NCBI GenBank assembly: GCA_017380355.1
Contig: JAFOED010000040.1
Span: 1 to 10,743, forward strand
Direction: 5' to 3'
Length of the DNA: 10,743 nt
Source of the DNA: Ruminococcus sp.
Lineage (GTDB): Bacteria; Bacillota; Clostridia; Oscillospirales; Acutalibacteraceae
Part shown: piece after piece, positions 1 through 6,891 of the stretch
Position numbering within the stretch: the first letter of the stretch is position 1
How the letters are laid out: every line of letters begins with the position of its first letter
Notes under the pieces: model-generated
The model's input: only the letters and a program-made list of their open reading frames with translations
Told to the model about the DNA's origin: nothing
Database searches by the model: none
Program-made: the position numbers and the translations under genes

Positions 1-383
1 CTGCCGCAGCTGATACGCTGAAGAGATTTTTTAAAACAACAAAAACTACCGCGTGCGATTACGACGCTATCTACACAGGAGATTTAGGAAAAATCGGGTC
101 AAAGCTCTTGTATGACCTTATGGAAAAGGATGGATTTGACATAAGTTTTAACCACAAAGACTGTGGTATTATGATTTTTTCAGATGAGATGGATGTGCAT
201 AGCGGTGGTTCAGGATGTGGCTGTTGTGCGAGTGTTTTGTGCTCACACATCTTAAAAAGCCTTGAAAACAGAGAACAGAGCAGTGTACTCGTTATGGCAA
301 CAGGAGCGCTGCTTAGTCCTACTTCTGTTAAGCAAAAAGAGACAATACCTAGTATATGTCACCTTGTAAACATCATAATGTGA
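1..383 (+). CDS. spoVAD: Stage V sporulation protein AD, C-terminal part (5' end outside window)
   Basis: SpoVAD belongs to the SpoVA machinery that moves dipicolinic acid into the developing spore and out at germination; the protein has a thiolase-like fold. The reading frame is open from base 3 and ends at TGA 381-383, about 126 visible residues. Recognisable family signatures are the TGDLGKIG segment, HSGGSGCGCCASVL, and the near-terminal ATGALLSPTS followed by the family's typical IPxIxH ending. The C-terminus therefore looks complete and only the N-terminal two thirds are missing. The residues are intact, with no frameshift. The gene is followed within 15 bases by a hairpin and then by an unrelated operon, so no spoVAE follows directly, unlike the usual spoVAC-AD-AE order. 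Identification rests on remembered family motifs; I am fairly sure. Confidence 0.87.
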   Translation, partial: AAADTLKRFFKTTKTTACDYDAIYTGDLGKIGSKLLYDLMEKDGFDISFNHKDCGIMIFSDEMDVHSGGSGCGCCASVLCSHILKSLENREQSSVLVMATGALLSPTSVKQKETIPSICHLVNIIM

Positions 384-398
384 CGAAAACGCTTGACA

Positions 399-419
399 AT
401 GAGCCGTTTTTTGGCTCAT
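399..419 (+). terminator. Hairpin just after spoVAD, possible weak terminator
   Basis: A perfect 7-bp stem, ATGAGCC at 399-405 pairing with GGCTCAT at 413-419, closes a 7-base loop GTTTTTT. It starts 15 bases after the spoVAD stop codon. The T-run lies in the loop and the sequence after the stem is not T-rich, so it is not a classical intrinsic terminator. It may instead protect the 3' end of the transcript. Confidence 0.4.
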
Positions 420-437
420 ACATATACAATTTGACGA

Positions 438-466
438 TTGACTAATTAGAGTGCTTATGATATATT
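438..466 (+). promoter_or_regulatory. Probable housekeeping sigma promoter of the carrier-MBOAT-ligase operon
   Basis: TTGACT at 438-443 and TATATT at 461-466 are separated by 17 bases, a good match to the -35/-10 consensus. Transcription would start near 473. That leaves a leader of about 80-90 bases before the carrier protein gene, containing only short weak dyads such as TACA-N4-TGTA at 516-527. No known riboswitch fold was recognised in the leader. Confidence 0.55.
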
Positions 467-561
467 TAGAGAGTATACGAGTATGTGTGAAATTGCGCCT
501 TTTTTGGCTTGTTTTTACATATTTGTACGATTAATTTTGTATTTAAGGGAGTATGTTTATC

Positions 562-792
562 ATGGAAAAGATTATTGAAATTTTAGAGTCTATTCGTTCT
601 GACGTTGATTTTACTAAAGAAGAAAAGCTTATCGACGACGGTATTCTCGACAGCTTTGACATCGTTTCTATCGTAGGCGAGCTTTGTGACTACTACGACA
701 TCACTATCACAGTTGATATGATGGAGCCTGAAAACTTCAACAGCGCTGAGGCTATCCACGCTTTAGTAGAAGGCATCCTCGACGAGGAATAA
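562..792 (+). CDS. Acyl carrier protein (DltC-like small carrier)
   Basis: This is a 76-residue acidic protein of the phosphopantetheine carrier family. It would carry an acyl or aminoacyl group as a thioester between the ligase and the MBOAT protein encoded just downstream. The attachment site is the Ser of the GILDSFD motif (Ser31 with this start), which replaces the DSL/DSM forms of ordinary ACP and DltC; an acidic helix with DIVSIV follows. Two ATGs compete. The ribosome binding site AAGGGAG at 545-551 lies 1 base from ATG 553 but 10 bases from ATG 562, so the start at 562 is preferred; the upstream start would add MFI. The MBOAT gene begins 34 bases downstream, indicating one operon. DltC identity is not claimed, because the order and partners differ from the standard dltABCD operon. 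Confidence 0.85.
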   Translation: MEKIIEILESIRSDVDFTKEEKLIDDGILDSFDIVSIVGELCDYYDITITVDMMEPENFNSAEAIHALVEGILDEE

Positions 793-826
793 TCTTTTGT
801 TTTAAATAACAGATTAGAGGAAATTT

Positions 827-2440
827 ATGGCGTTAAATTCATTAGCTTTTCTGGCGTTTTTAGCGTTAGTTTTAGTTGTTTACTACATCGTTCCGAAAAA
901 GTTTCAGTGGGTAGTACTGCTTGTAGCGAGCTATGGCTTTTATCTGACAAGTGGTATAAAGAACGTTCTGTTCATTATTGGCACTACTGTTTTTACATAC
1001 CTTTCGGGTCTGTGGATGCAGAAAATCAGAGATAAACAGCTAGACTACATTAAATCGCTGGGTGACGGTGTCACTAAAGAGCAGAAGCGTGAACTTAAAA
1101 AAGTCGCTAACAAAAAGATACACAGTATTCAGGTTGCTACAGCACTTGTTAACTTAGGTGTACTCGTTGTTATCAAATGTCACGGTTTCATTTTCGATGG
1201 TATCGATAAATTCTTCACACTTTTCAAGTGGGATGTTTCCGATCCGCTGATGAACCTTATTGTTCCGCTCGGTCTTTCGTACTACACCTTTAATTCTATC
1301 GGATATTTGATTGATATCGGACGAGGCAAACACAAAGCCGAGAGAAATATCGGCAAGTTTGCGCTGTTTGTATCGTTCTTCCCATCTATCGTACAGGGTC
1401 CGTTGTTCCGTTATTGTGACGTCGGTGTTCAGCTGACTCAGGAACACAAGCTCAACTACGATAATATTAAGCACGGCGCACAGCTTATTCTGTGGGGTTT
1501 CTTCAAGAAGCTCGTTATCGCTGACCGAATCTCTGCTATTTCAGCACACGTTTTCTCGGCTGACTTCGTAGCTTCGGGTTACAACGGTTCTCAGGTTTTC
1601 TTCGGCGTGCTTGCTTATTCGTTCCAGATTTACTGTGACTTCTCTGGTGGTACTGATATCACACGAGGTGCTGCTCAGATGATGGGTATTGAATTACCGC
1701 TTAACTTCGAGCGTCCGTTCTTTGCTACTTCAATGGCGGATTTCTGGCGCAGATGGCATATGTCGCTTGGTGCGTGGATGAGAGAATTCGTTTTCTATCC
1801 TGTTATGCTTTCAAAGCCTGTCACAGCGCTGAGTAAGAAATTCAGAACAAAATTCGGTAGCCACGCAGGTAAGATTGTACCTTCAGTTGCGGCTCCGTTT
1901 GTAGTTTTCTTCCTTATCGGTATATGGCACGGAATTACATGGCAGTATGTGTGTAACGGTCTTTACAACGCGATTCTTATTTCGTCTACCGTAGCACTCA
2001 CACCTGTATATACAAAAATCGCGAAGTTCCTAAGAATCAACACAGAAGCGTTCAGCTTCAGACTGTTCCAGATGCTCAGAACATTTACACTTCTTTGTAT
2101 TTCGCGTATCATCGTAAAAGCTCCGTCACTTTCTGACGCTTTTGCTATGATTAAAACTATGTTTACTTCTATTGATTTACAGTTCCTCTTCGGTCTTAAC
2201 GGCGAGATTTTTACATACGGCGTTGACGAGAAGAATATGCTTGTTCTCATTTTTGCTATCGCTATTCTCACAGTAGTCAGCATTCTCCAGGAGAACGGCT
2301 TGAAAATCAGAGAAGCACTCGACAGACAGAACCTTATTTACCGTTGGGGTATGATTATAGCGCTTGCTACTATCGTTCTCGTATTCGGTATTTACGGACC
2401 ACAGTTTGATGCTTCGACATTCATCTATGGTCGATTCTGA
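827..2440 (+). CDS. MBOAT family membrane O-acyltransferase (AlgI/DltB-like)
   Basis: This is a 537-residue multi-pass membrane protein. MBOAT enzymes transfer acyl groups, often passing them across the membrane to a polysaccharide, teichoic acid or other surface acceptor. Family signatures are VPLGLSYYTFNSIGYLID with QGPLFRY following, then FWRRWHMSLGAWMREFVFYP around residues 306-325, and IWHGITWQ at 366-373, whose His368 is the expected catalytic His. The YTF and FWRRWH patterns resemble the AlgI branch as much as DltB, and the length fits AlgI better (DltB is usually nearer 400). A charged cytoplasmic loop lies around residues 65-100. GAGG sits six bases before the ATG. The gene lies between a carrier protein and an AMP ligase, which supports a Dlt-like acyl relay. 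No SGNH/AlgJ/AlgX/DltD partner is seen nearby. The acyl group and acceptor are unknown. Confidence 0.9.
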   Translation: MALNSLAFLAFLALVLVVYYIVPKKFQWVVLLVASYGFYLTSGIKNVLFIIGTTVFTYLSGLWMQKIRDKQLDYIKSLGDGVTKEQKRELKKVANKKIHSIQVATALVNLGVLVVIKCHGFIFDGIDKFFTLFKWDVSDPLMNLIVPLGLSYYTFNSIGYLIDIGRGKHKAERNIGKFALFVSFFPSIVQGPLFRYCDVGVQLTQEHKLNYDNIKHGAQLILWGFFKKLVIADRISAISAHVFSADFVASGYNGSQVFFGVLAYSFQIYCDFSGGTDITRGAAQMMGIELPLNFERPFFATSMADFWRRWHMSLGAWMREFVFYPVMLSKPVTALSKKFRTKFGSHAGKIVPSVAAPFVVFFLIGIWHGITWQYVCNGLYNAILISSTVALTPVYTKIAKFLRINTEAFSFRLFQMLRTFTLLCISRIIVKAPSLSDAFAMIKTMFTSIDLQFLFGLNGEIFTYGVDEKNMLVLIFAIAILTVVSILQENGLKIREALDRQNLIYRWGMIIALATIVLVFGIYGPQFDASTFIYGRF

Positions 2441-2462
2441 TAAAACTAAATCAACTTTTACT

Positions 2463-2493
2463 GTGCGCTGTTTTTATACAGCGCACGATTTTT
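2463..2493 (+). terminator. Terminator-like hairpin inside the operon (possible attenuator)
   Basis: A perfect 9-bp GC-rich stem, GTGCGCTGT at 2463-2471 with ACAGCGCAC at 2478-2486, closes a 6-base loop. GA and a run of five T at 2489-2493 follow. It lies between the MBOAT stop and the AGGAGG ribosome binding site (2496-2501) of the ligase gene. No separate promoter was recognised for the ligase. Partial termination or RNA-processing protection, lowering ligase expression relative to the first two genes, is the likely effect. Confidence 0.6.
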
Positions 2494-2508
2494 ACAGGAG
2501 GAAAGCTC

Positions 2509-3990
2509 ATGCTTAATTCAGTAGCGTTAATGATTCAAAAATACGCACTTGAGACACCACAGCAGATGGCGTTTTACGTAGGTGATGAGAGCTGTGACTA
2601 CAAGACTCTCGCTCAGTTTAACAGAAAAGCTGCTCAGTATCTTTCAGACAATGGTGTAAAAGTGGGGGACAGAGTAATCGTTGAGTCTGACCACATTCTG
2701 CCTTACGTTTACGTGTGGTATGGTATTCAGCTTTTAGGTGCGACATTCGTACCACTCGAGAAAAGCACTCCGAGTAACCGTATCGCTGAAATCGCAAACG
2801 AGCTTGAGGCGTCTACTATCATCACTTTAGAAAAGAGAGATGACTTAAAAAACGCTTGGGCACTTAGTGAGATTTTCGAAGATATTAAAAACACTGACGA
2901 CAGCTTTGAAGCTGTAGACCCACAGCCTGACAGTTTAGCTGAAATTCTTTTCACTACCGGTACAACTGGTAAGAGTAAGGGCGTTATGGTGTCATTTGCA
3001 AACCAGATGAACATCGCGCTTGCAGGTATCGAAACTACTAATATCAAGAGCGATAACGTGTGGCTTATTCCTACTCCGATGAACCACGCTGCAGGTCTTA
3101 GAAAATGCCACATCGCTATGGCTGTTGGTAGTACTGTAAGCCTGCTCGAGAGTTTCAGAAACTTTAAGCTTTACTTCAAAACTATCGCTGACCATAAGGT
3201 GACTTCACTTTACCTTCCACCATCAGCTATCCATATGCTTCTCGCTATTGCGTCTAAGGATTTAGCCGCACTCAAGGACCAATTAAGATTTATCTACTCA
3301 AGCTCCACAGCTTATCCTGAAACAGATAAAGAAAAGATGCGTGCACTTTTACCTAATGTATATATGTACAACTGCTTCGGTTGCTCTGAAGTAGGCGTTG
3401 TGTGTACAGACGAGTTCTGTGTTTCAGGTGGTTCTAAGTACACAGGCTCTGTAGGTTTCCCTAACTCATACAGCGAAATTGTTGTACTCGACGAAGACGG
3501 CAACGAGATTGAAAACTCATCTGCCGAAAACCCTGGTCTTTGTGCTATCCGCAGTAAGTCTGTTATGCAGGGTTACTGGAACGAGCCTGAACAGACAGCA
3601 AAAGCTCTTAAAAACGGTATGCTCGTTATGAGTGATATCTGCTATTTCGCAGAAAATGGCGAGCTTATCTTAGTTGGCAGAAGCAACGACACAATCAATC
3701 TTGGTGGCTTCAAAGTAGCTCCTGTCGAGGTTGAAGATGTTGTTATGCGCGCTGACTGCGTTGATGAGTGTTTGCTTGTGCCTGTTAATATGCGTGGCAA
3801 TATGATGCTTCGACTTTTAGTTGTATTAAAAGACGGCAAAGAGCTTAACGAAAAGGAAATCCGCGACGTTATCGCTAAGAACTTAGAGCCGTATAAACAG
3901 CCTAAGCAGATTGTCGTGGTTGATGAAATCATCAAGACTTTCAACGGTAAAATTGACCGTAAGCAGATGATTGCTAAATACGCACAGTAA
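2509..3990 (+). CDS. AMP-forming acyl ligase (ANL superfamily)
   Basis: This is a 493-residue cytoplasmic adenylating enzyme. It would activate a carboxylic acid with ATP and load it on a thiol, probably the carrier protein encoded at the start of the operon. Visible motifs: the P-loop FTTGTTGKSKG at residues 148-158; NCFGCSE at 288-294 in place of YGxTE; SDICYF at 375-380 where families usually have GD; GRSNDTINLGGFKV at 390-403; and C-terminal NGKIDRKQM with the catalytic Lys481. The core for catalysis looks intact. The GGFKVAPVEVE stretch is closer to acyl-CoA synthetases than to DltA, so the substrate may be a fatty or other organic acid rather than D-alanine. AGGAGG precedes the ATG by 7 bases. 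The gene ends about 19 bases before a strong bidirectional terminator. Confidence 0.9.
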   Translation: MLNSVALMIQKYALETPQQMAFYVGDESCDYKTLAQFNRKAAQYLSDNGVKVGDRVIVESDHILPYVYVWYGIQLLGATFVPLEKSTPSNRIAEIANELEASTIITLEKRDDLKNAWALSEIFEDIKNTDDSFEAVDPQPDSLAEILFTTGTTGKSKGVMVSFANQMNIALAGIETTNIKSDNVWLIPTPMNHAAGLRKCHIAMAVGSTVSLLESFRNFKLYFKTIADHKVTSLYLPPSAIHMLLAIASKDLAALKDQLRFIYSSSTAYPETDKEKMRALLPNVYMYNCFGCSEVGVVCTDEFCVSGGSKYTGSVGFPNSYSEIVVLDEDGNEIENSSAENPGLCAIRSKSVMQGYWNEPEQTAKALKNGMLVMSDICYFAENGELILVGRSNDTINLGGFKVAPVEVEDVVMRADCVDECLLVPVNMRGNMMLRLLVVLKDGKELNEKEIRDVIAKNLEPYKQPKQIVVVDEIIKTFNGKIDRKQMIAKYAQ

Positions 3991-3999
3991 TTTAATAGA

Positions 4000-4045
4000 T
4001 AAAAAGAAAAGTCCGTTTCATAATGAAACGGACTTATTTTTATTC
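4000..4045. terminator. Bidirectional terminator between the ligase and lysR-type genes
   Basis: A perfect 12-bp stem (4009-4020 with 4024-4035) closes a 3-base TAA loop. It is followed by ATTTTTA on the + side and preceded by an A-rich run (TTTTCTTTTT on the - strand) on the other. The two convergent genes can share it. The stop codon of the - strand regulator at 4040-4042 lies in its + strand T-tract. Confidence 0.9.
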
Positions 4046-4939
4046 CTGTGTTAAAAGTGAAATAGCGTATTTCGCGTAATCAGACATATACTGTCCTCTT
4101 CTGCAAACGATAGCAGGCTGACGCGAGTAAAGACTACTTTTGATTTTATATAAGGTTAGATTTTTGTGGAAGTGGCGATTTTTGATAAACTGATATGGAA
4201 GCAGAGTCGCTCCGATTTCAGCCTGCGCCATAGCCCACGCAGTTGTGATACCGATAACCTCGCACGCAATATCGGGTACGAAATCAGCGCTCGCACAAAG
4301 CTTGTCGAAAAGCTCACGCATCTCCTGTGCAGGGCTTAATACTACAAACGGCAGGTGCTTTACTCGATTGAAATCGATGCTTAGTAGTGAGCCGTCATCT
4401 GAATGTGGTAAAGACTGAGCGAGAGAGTCAGGTACAGCGAGGACTAAAGTGTCAGGCTGTAGCTTTGTAACTTCGAGTACGGAATCATCAACAGGGAGGT
4501 TGACGATAGCAAAATCGTATTTACCCTCGCACACTTCTTTTCTCAGATGTGCGCTTGATTCTTCGCACAAAGTGACTTTTACTCCAGGAAATTTTTCTTT
4601 CACTCTTTTTATGATGTCAGGCATAAGGTAAAGGCTTCGAAATGGTGTTACACCGATTGTGAGCGCACCATTTTCACCCGATTGGAATCCTTCCAGTGAA
4701 CGTAGAAGCTCGGTTTCTTTGTACAGTATTTCTCCTGCGTGTACGACGAAATACTCGCCTGCCGGAGTCAGCGTCATAGGGCTGTGGTTTCTGTCAAAAA
4801 GCTTGACACCGAGTTCGTTTTCGAGATTTATAATCTGTTTACTCAGCGACGGCTGTGTGATGCCGAGCTCGTCAGCCGCCTGCGAAAAATTCAGAGTTTT
4901 CGACAGTGCAATGGCGTACTGAATCTGTTTTGAGTTCAA
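4040..4939 (-). CDS. LysR-type transcriptional regulator
   Basis: This is a 299-residue protein of the usual LysR length. Residues 1-60 form the winged helix-turn-helix (NFSQAADELGITQPSLSKQI, then a linker helix with LGVKLFDR). Residues about 90-299 form the periplasmic-binding-protein-like effector domain beginning GALTIGV. The start is TTG at 4939-4937: a stop codon lies three codons upstream in frame, so no earlier start exists, and AGGTGGTGAG sits at a workable distance before it. It is divergent from the TRAP-like permease, which is the classical arrangement for a LysR regulator and its target. An ATAAT-N5-ATTAT dyad over its own -10 suggests autorepression. The effector is unknown; a substrate of the transporter is the obvious guess. 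Confidence 0.93.
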   Translation of the reverse strand: MNSKQIQYAIALSKTLNFSQAADELGITQPSLSKQIINLENELGVKLFDRNHSPMTLTPAGEYFVVHAGEILYKETELLRSLEGFQSGENGALTIGVTPFRSLYLMPDIIKRVKEKFPGVKVTLCEESSAHLRKEVCEGKYDFAIVNLPVDDSVLEVTKLQPDTLVLAVPDSLAQSLPHSDDGSLLSIDFNRVKHLPFVVLSPAQEMRELFDKLCASADFVPDIACEVIGITTAWAMAQAEIGATLLPYQFIKNRHFHKNLTLYKIKSSLYSRQPAIVCRRGQYMSDYAKYAISLLTQE

Positions 4940-4955
4940 AATTTCTCACCACCTG

Positions 4956-4971
4956 ATAATCATACATTATA
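4956..4971 (-). promoter_or_regulatory. LysR-type T-N11-A box overlapping the regulator's own -10
   Basis: ATAATCATACATTAT at 4956-4970 is a perfect 5-bp dyad with a 5-base centre and fits the T-N11-A rule for LysR-family boxes. It overlaps a - strand TATAAT (complement of 4966-4971) that would serve as the -10 of the regulator gene. The corresponding -35 is poor. Autorepression is the simple reading, but short AT-rich dyads also arise by chance. Confidence 0.4.
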
Positions 4972-5038
4972 TAGAATAAGACTTTTTTCTAAAAAAATCA
5001 AGTAAAAATTAAAATGAACAAATCGTTAAAAATTGCTA

Positions 5039-5068
5039 TTGACAAAGATAATATAGATGATATATAAT
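5039..5068 (+). promoter_or_regulatory. Promoter of the TRAP-like permease operon
   Basis: TTGACA at 5039-5044 and TATAAT at 5063-5068, both perfect consensus hexamers, are separated by 18 bases. Transcription would start near 5075, about 50 bases before the permease ATG. A promoter this strong suggests repression as well as, or instead of, activation. Confidence 0.7.
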
Positions 5069-5109
5069 ATTCCCTGTTTGGAATAAGTTTTATAGCCTAT
5101 CAACTATAA
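5068..5109 (+). promoter_or_regulatory. Two inverted repeats over the start site and leader, possible operators
   Basis: TATTCC-N6-GGAATA (5068-5085) overlaps the end of the -10 and the expected start site. TTATAG-N8-CTATAA (5090-5109) follows in the leader, just before the ribosome binding site. Both have perfect 6-bp arms. Either could be a protein operator or, for the second, a weak RNA hairpin. The responsible factor is not known; the spacings do not give a strict T-N11-A box. Confidence 0.4.
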
Positions 5110-5127
5110 TACAGAGAGGGGTAAAAT

Positions 5128-6528
5128 ATGCAAGAATTTTTTAATTCAATCGGTGCATGGTTTGAGATAGCACCGATGTGTCTTATCTATTTAGGTGTAA
5201 TGCTTACTGTGATTTGTGTATGGTTCTTAGCTTTTAAGAGACCTGTATATGAAGCAGTAGGTATCAGTTTCTTGGTATTAGTTGCAATCACAGGAACATG
5301 GAGCAGTATATGGGGGTACATTACCGATGCACTCACTACATCACTGCTTTATTCGATGGTTGCTTTTGTTGCTATGTCGATACTTCTGACGAAAACTGAG
5401 GTTGTCGACAGCTGTATTGCGGTTATTCTTTCACTTTTAGGAAGAATCTCGGGTGGTGCAGGTTACGCTGCTGTTATTGCTTCAAGCTTTGTCGGAGCGC
5501 TTTCGGGTTCCGGTCCTGGTAACGTAATGGCTACAGGCGCTATTACAATCCCAGCGATGAAGAAGTCAGGTTTTCCTCCTGAGCTTGCCGCTAACGTAGA
5601 AAGTAACGCAAGCTATATGGGTAACATGATTCCACCATCTTCAAACATCGTTGCTGCTATGGGTGCGTTTATCGCTATTTACGGTGACGGCTCTATCTCT
5701 CAGGGCGAGTTCTGGGTAGTTTTATGGGGTATTTCGCTGTGGTTTATTTTACAGAGACTTCTTATGGTTTTCTCATTCTGTAAGTATTATAAAGTTAAGC
5801 CTATCCCTAAAGAAGAGCTTCCTACCTTAAAAGAGACATTGAAGGCTGGTTGGAAAGGTCTTTTCCTTCCTGTTATCATTCTTCTTCCGTTTGTTCTCGA
5901 CTTCTTCTTTAAAGATACTTTCTTTACTGAGCGACTCGGTGCAGATGGCGCTAAGGCACTTTCAAGCAGTGTGCTTCTGTTTGTCGGCGGTATTTCTGCT
6001 ATCTACGCTTGCTTAATCGCAAAAGATAAGAAGACAGTTTCTATTAAGAACTTAGGAAAGATGTTCTCTGAGAGCGTTAAGGTTATCGCTCCGTCAATCG
6101 GCGTTTGTGTTTTCGGCTATATGATCGGTTCACTTTTCGGTGAACTCAACGTAGCTGATGAGCTCGGCGTAATTATCCAGTCATGGAATTTCGGCAAACT
6201 TGGAATGGTGCTTGCAATTTGTGTTATTACCTGTATTATGGGTATGGTTATTCCTGGCTCTTCGATTGTAGTAATCTTTGGACCAATGTTTATCACATCA
6301 CTTGCGAGTGCAGGCGTAGACCCGCTTCTCGCTGCTGCTATGCTTCCATGCATCTGTGGTGTAATGTGTGGTATCACACCGCCTTTAGGACTTGGTATGT
6401 ATGCGGGTATGACTCTCGCTGAGTCTGATTTCACAAAGACGTTTAACAACAACCTTTTCTGGGTTGCTGCTCAGTTTATTTTACAGGTGCTTATCCTTAT
6501 GGGTTGGCTGCCGATACTTGGACTGTAA
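5128..6528 (+). CDS. TRAP-type transporter large permease (DctM family)
   Basis: This is a 466-residue, very hydrophobic protein with about 11-12 membrane segments. The DctM subunit of TRAP transporters is the sodium-coupled channel for organic acids and similar solutes. Signatures: SGSGPGNVMATGAITIPAMK at residues 126-145, ESNASYMGNMIPPSSN at 158-173, and in the second half MGMVIPGSSI (371-380) and ITPPLGLGMYAG (416-427). These fit the two pseudo-symmetric re-entrant hairpin regions of the family. AGAGGGG lies six bases before the ATG. It is divergent from a LysR gene and overlaps its stop codon with the ribosome binding site of the next small gene. No DctP/TAXI binding protein gene is in the window. 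A related ion-transporter-superfamily carrier that works without a binding protein is an alternative. Substrate unknown. Confidence 0.8.
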   Translation: MQEFFNSIGAWFEIAPMCLIYLGVMLTVICVWFLAFKRPVYEAVGISFLVLVAITGTWSSIWGYITDALTTSLLYSMVAFVAMSILLTKTEVVDSCIAVILSLLGRISGGAGYAAVIASSFVGALSGSGPGNVMATGAITIPAMKKSGFPPELAANVESNASYMGNMIPPSSNIVAAMGAFIAIYGDGSISQGEFWVVLWGISLWFILQRLLMVFSFCKYYKVKPIPKEELPTLKETLKAGWKGLFLPVIILLPFVLDFFFKDTFFTERLGADGAKALSSSVLLFVGGISAIYACLIAKDKKTVSIKNLGKMFSESVKVIAPSIGVCVFGYMIGSLFGELNVADELGVIIQSWNFGKLGMVLAICVITCIMGMVIPGSSIVVIFGPMFITSLASAGVDPLLAAAMLPCICGVMCGITPPLGLGMYAGMTLAESDFTKTFNNNLFWVAAQFILQVLILMGWLPILGL

Positions 6529-6540
6529 GGGGGTAGCGAT

Positions 6541-6843
6541 ATGAAAAAATTCAAAGAAATTTGCAGAAAAATCGCTGATTTTCTCTCAATCATTTTCGGT
6601 TACGGTATCGCTGTATGTCTGTTTGCAGGCGGCCTTACATTCTTCGGTTTTGTTGCAGCACTTATTATCGGTGGCGATACAGCTACAGCTATATGCCTTA
6701 CTATAAAGGACGATATTTTCCCTGTAATTATTATTGCGTCTGTAGTGTTTGTGCTTTTAGGTCTTTTTATTATGTACTTAAGAGGAGAGACGGCTCTCAC
6801 TCCTGATAAAAAGAAGAATTCAAAACACGAAGGCGAAATGTAA
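6541..6843 (+). CDS. Small membrane protein, transporter partner
   Basis: This is a 100-residue protein I do not recognise. It has a basic N-terminus (MKKFKEICRK), a long hydrophobic stretch at about residues 14-44 that could be one or two helices, a second at 60-81, and a charged, Lys-rich C-terminal tail. Its ribosome binding site AAGGGGG (6527-6533) overlaps the permease stop codon, so the two are translationally linked and probably work together. TRAP systems need a small membrane subunit (DctQ, usually four helices and about 160 residues); this one is shorter and I cannot show homology. It may be a reduced DctQ equivalent or an accessory protein. A strong terminator follows 18 bases after the stop. 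Confidence 0.8.
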   Translation: MKKFKEICRKIADFLSIIFGYGIAVCLFAGGLTFFGFVAALIIGGDTATAICLTIKDDIFPVIIIASVVFVLLGLFIMYLRGETALTPDKKKNSKHEGEM

Positions 6844-6860
6844 ATTTAATATAATACTAA

Positions 6861-6891
6861 AGCAGTCCGATTTGTGTCGGGCTGTTTTTTT
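6861..6891 (+). terminator. Rho-independent terminator of the permease operon
   Basis: A stem CAGTCCGA (6863-6870) with TCGGGCTG (6877-6884), containing one G-T pair, closes a 6-base loop and can extend two pairs outward. Seven T follow (6885-6891). It stands 18 bases after the stop of the small membrane protein gene. Confidence 0.9.

Noticed and set aside
393..424. TTGACA at 393-398 as a -35 box
   Set aside because: No acceptable -10 at 16-18 bases, and it would transcribe through the spoVAD hairpin; the TTGACT/TATATT pair at 438-466 is better.
486..516. Leader attenuator upstream of the carrier protein
   Set aside because: Only a 3-bp GCC/GGC core with weak A-U flanks; too unstable to claim.
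553..561. ATG at 553 as the carrier protein start
   Set aside because: The AAGGGAG ribosome binding site would be 1 base away; ATG 562 has usable spacing.
1154..2283. Two 106-codon - strand open frames inside the MBOAT gene
   Set aside because: Antisense shadows of a clear membrane protein gene, with no initiation signals or recognisable protein features.
2727..3113. 128-codon open frame on the - strand inside the ligase gene
   Set aside because: Lies wholly within a well-supported gene, has low-complexity Ser-rich translation, no ribosome binding site and no family signature.
6117..6452. 111-codon - strand open frame inside the permease gene
   Set aside because: Antisense to conserved DctM motifs; no ribosome binding site and no recognisable domain.
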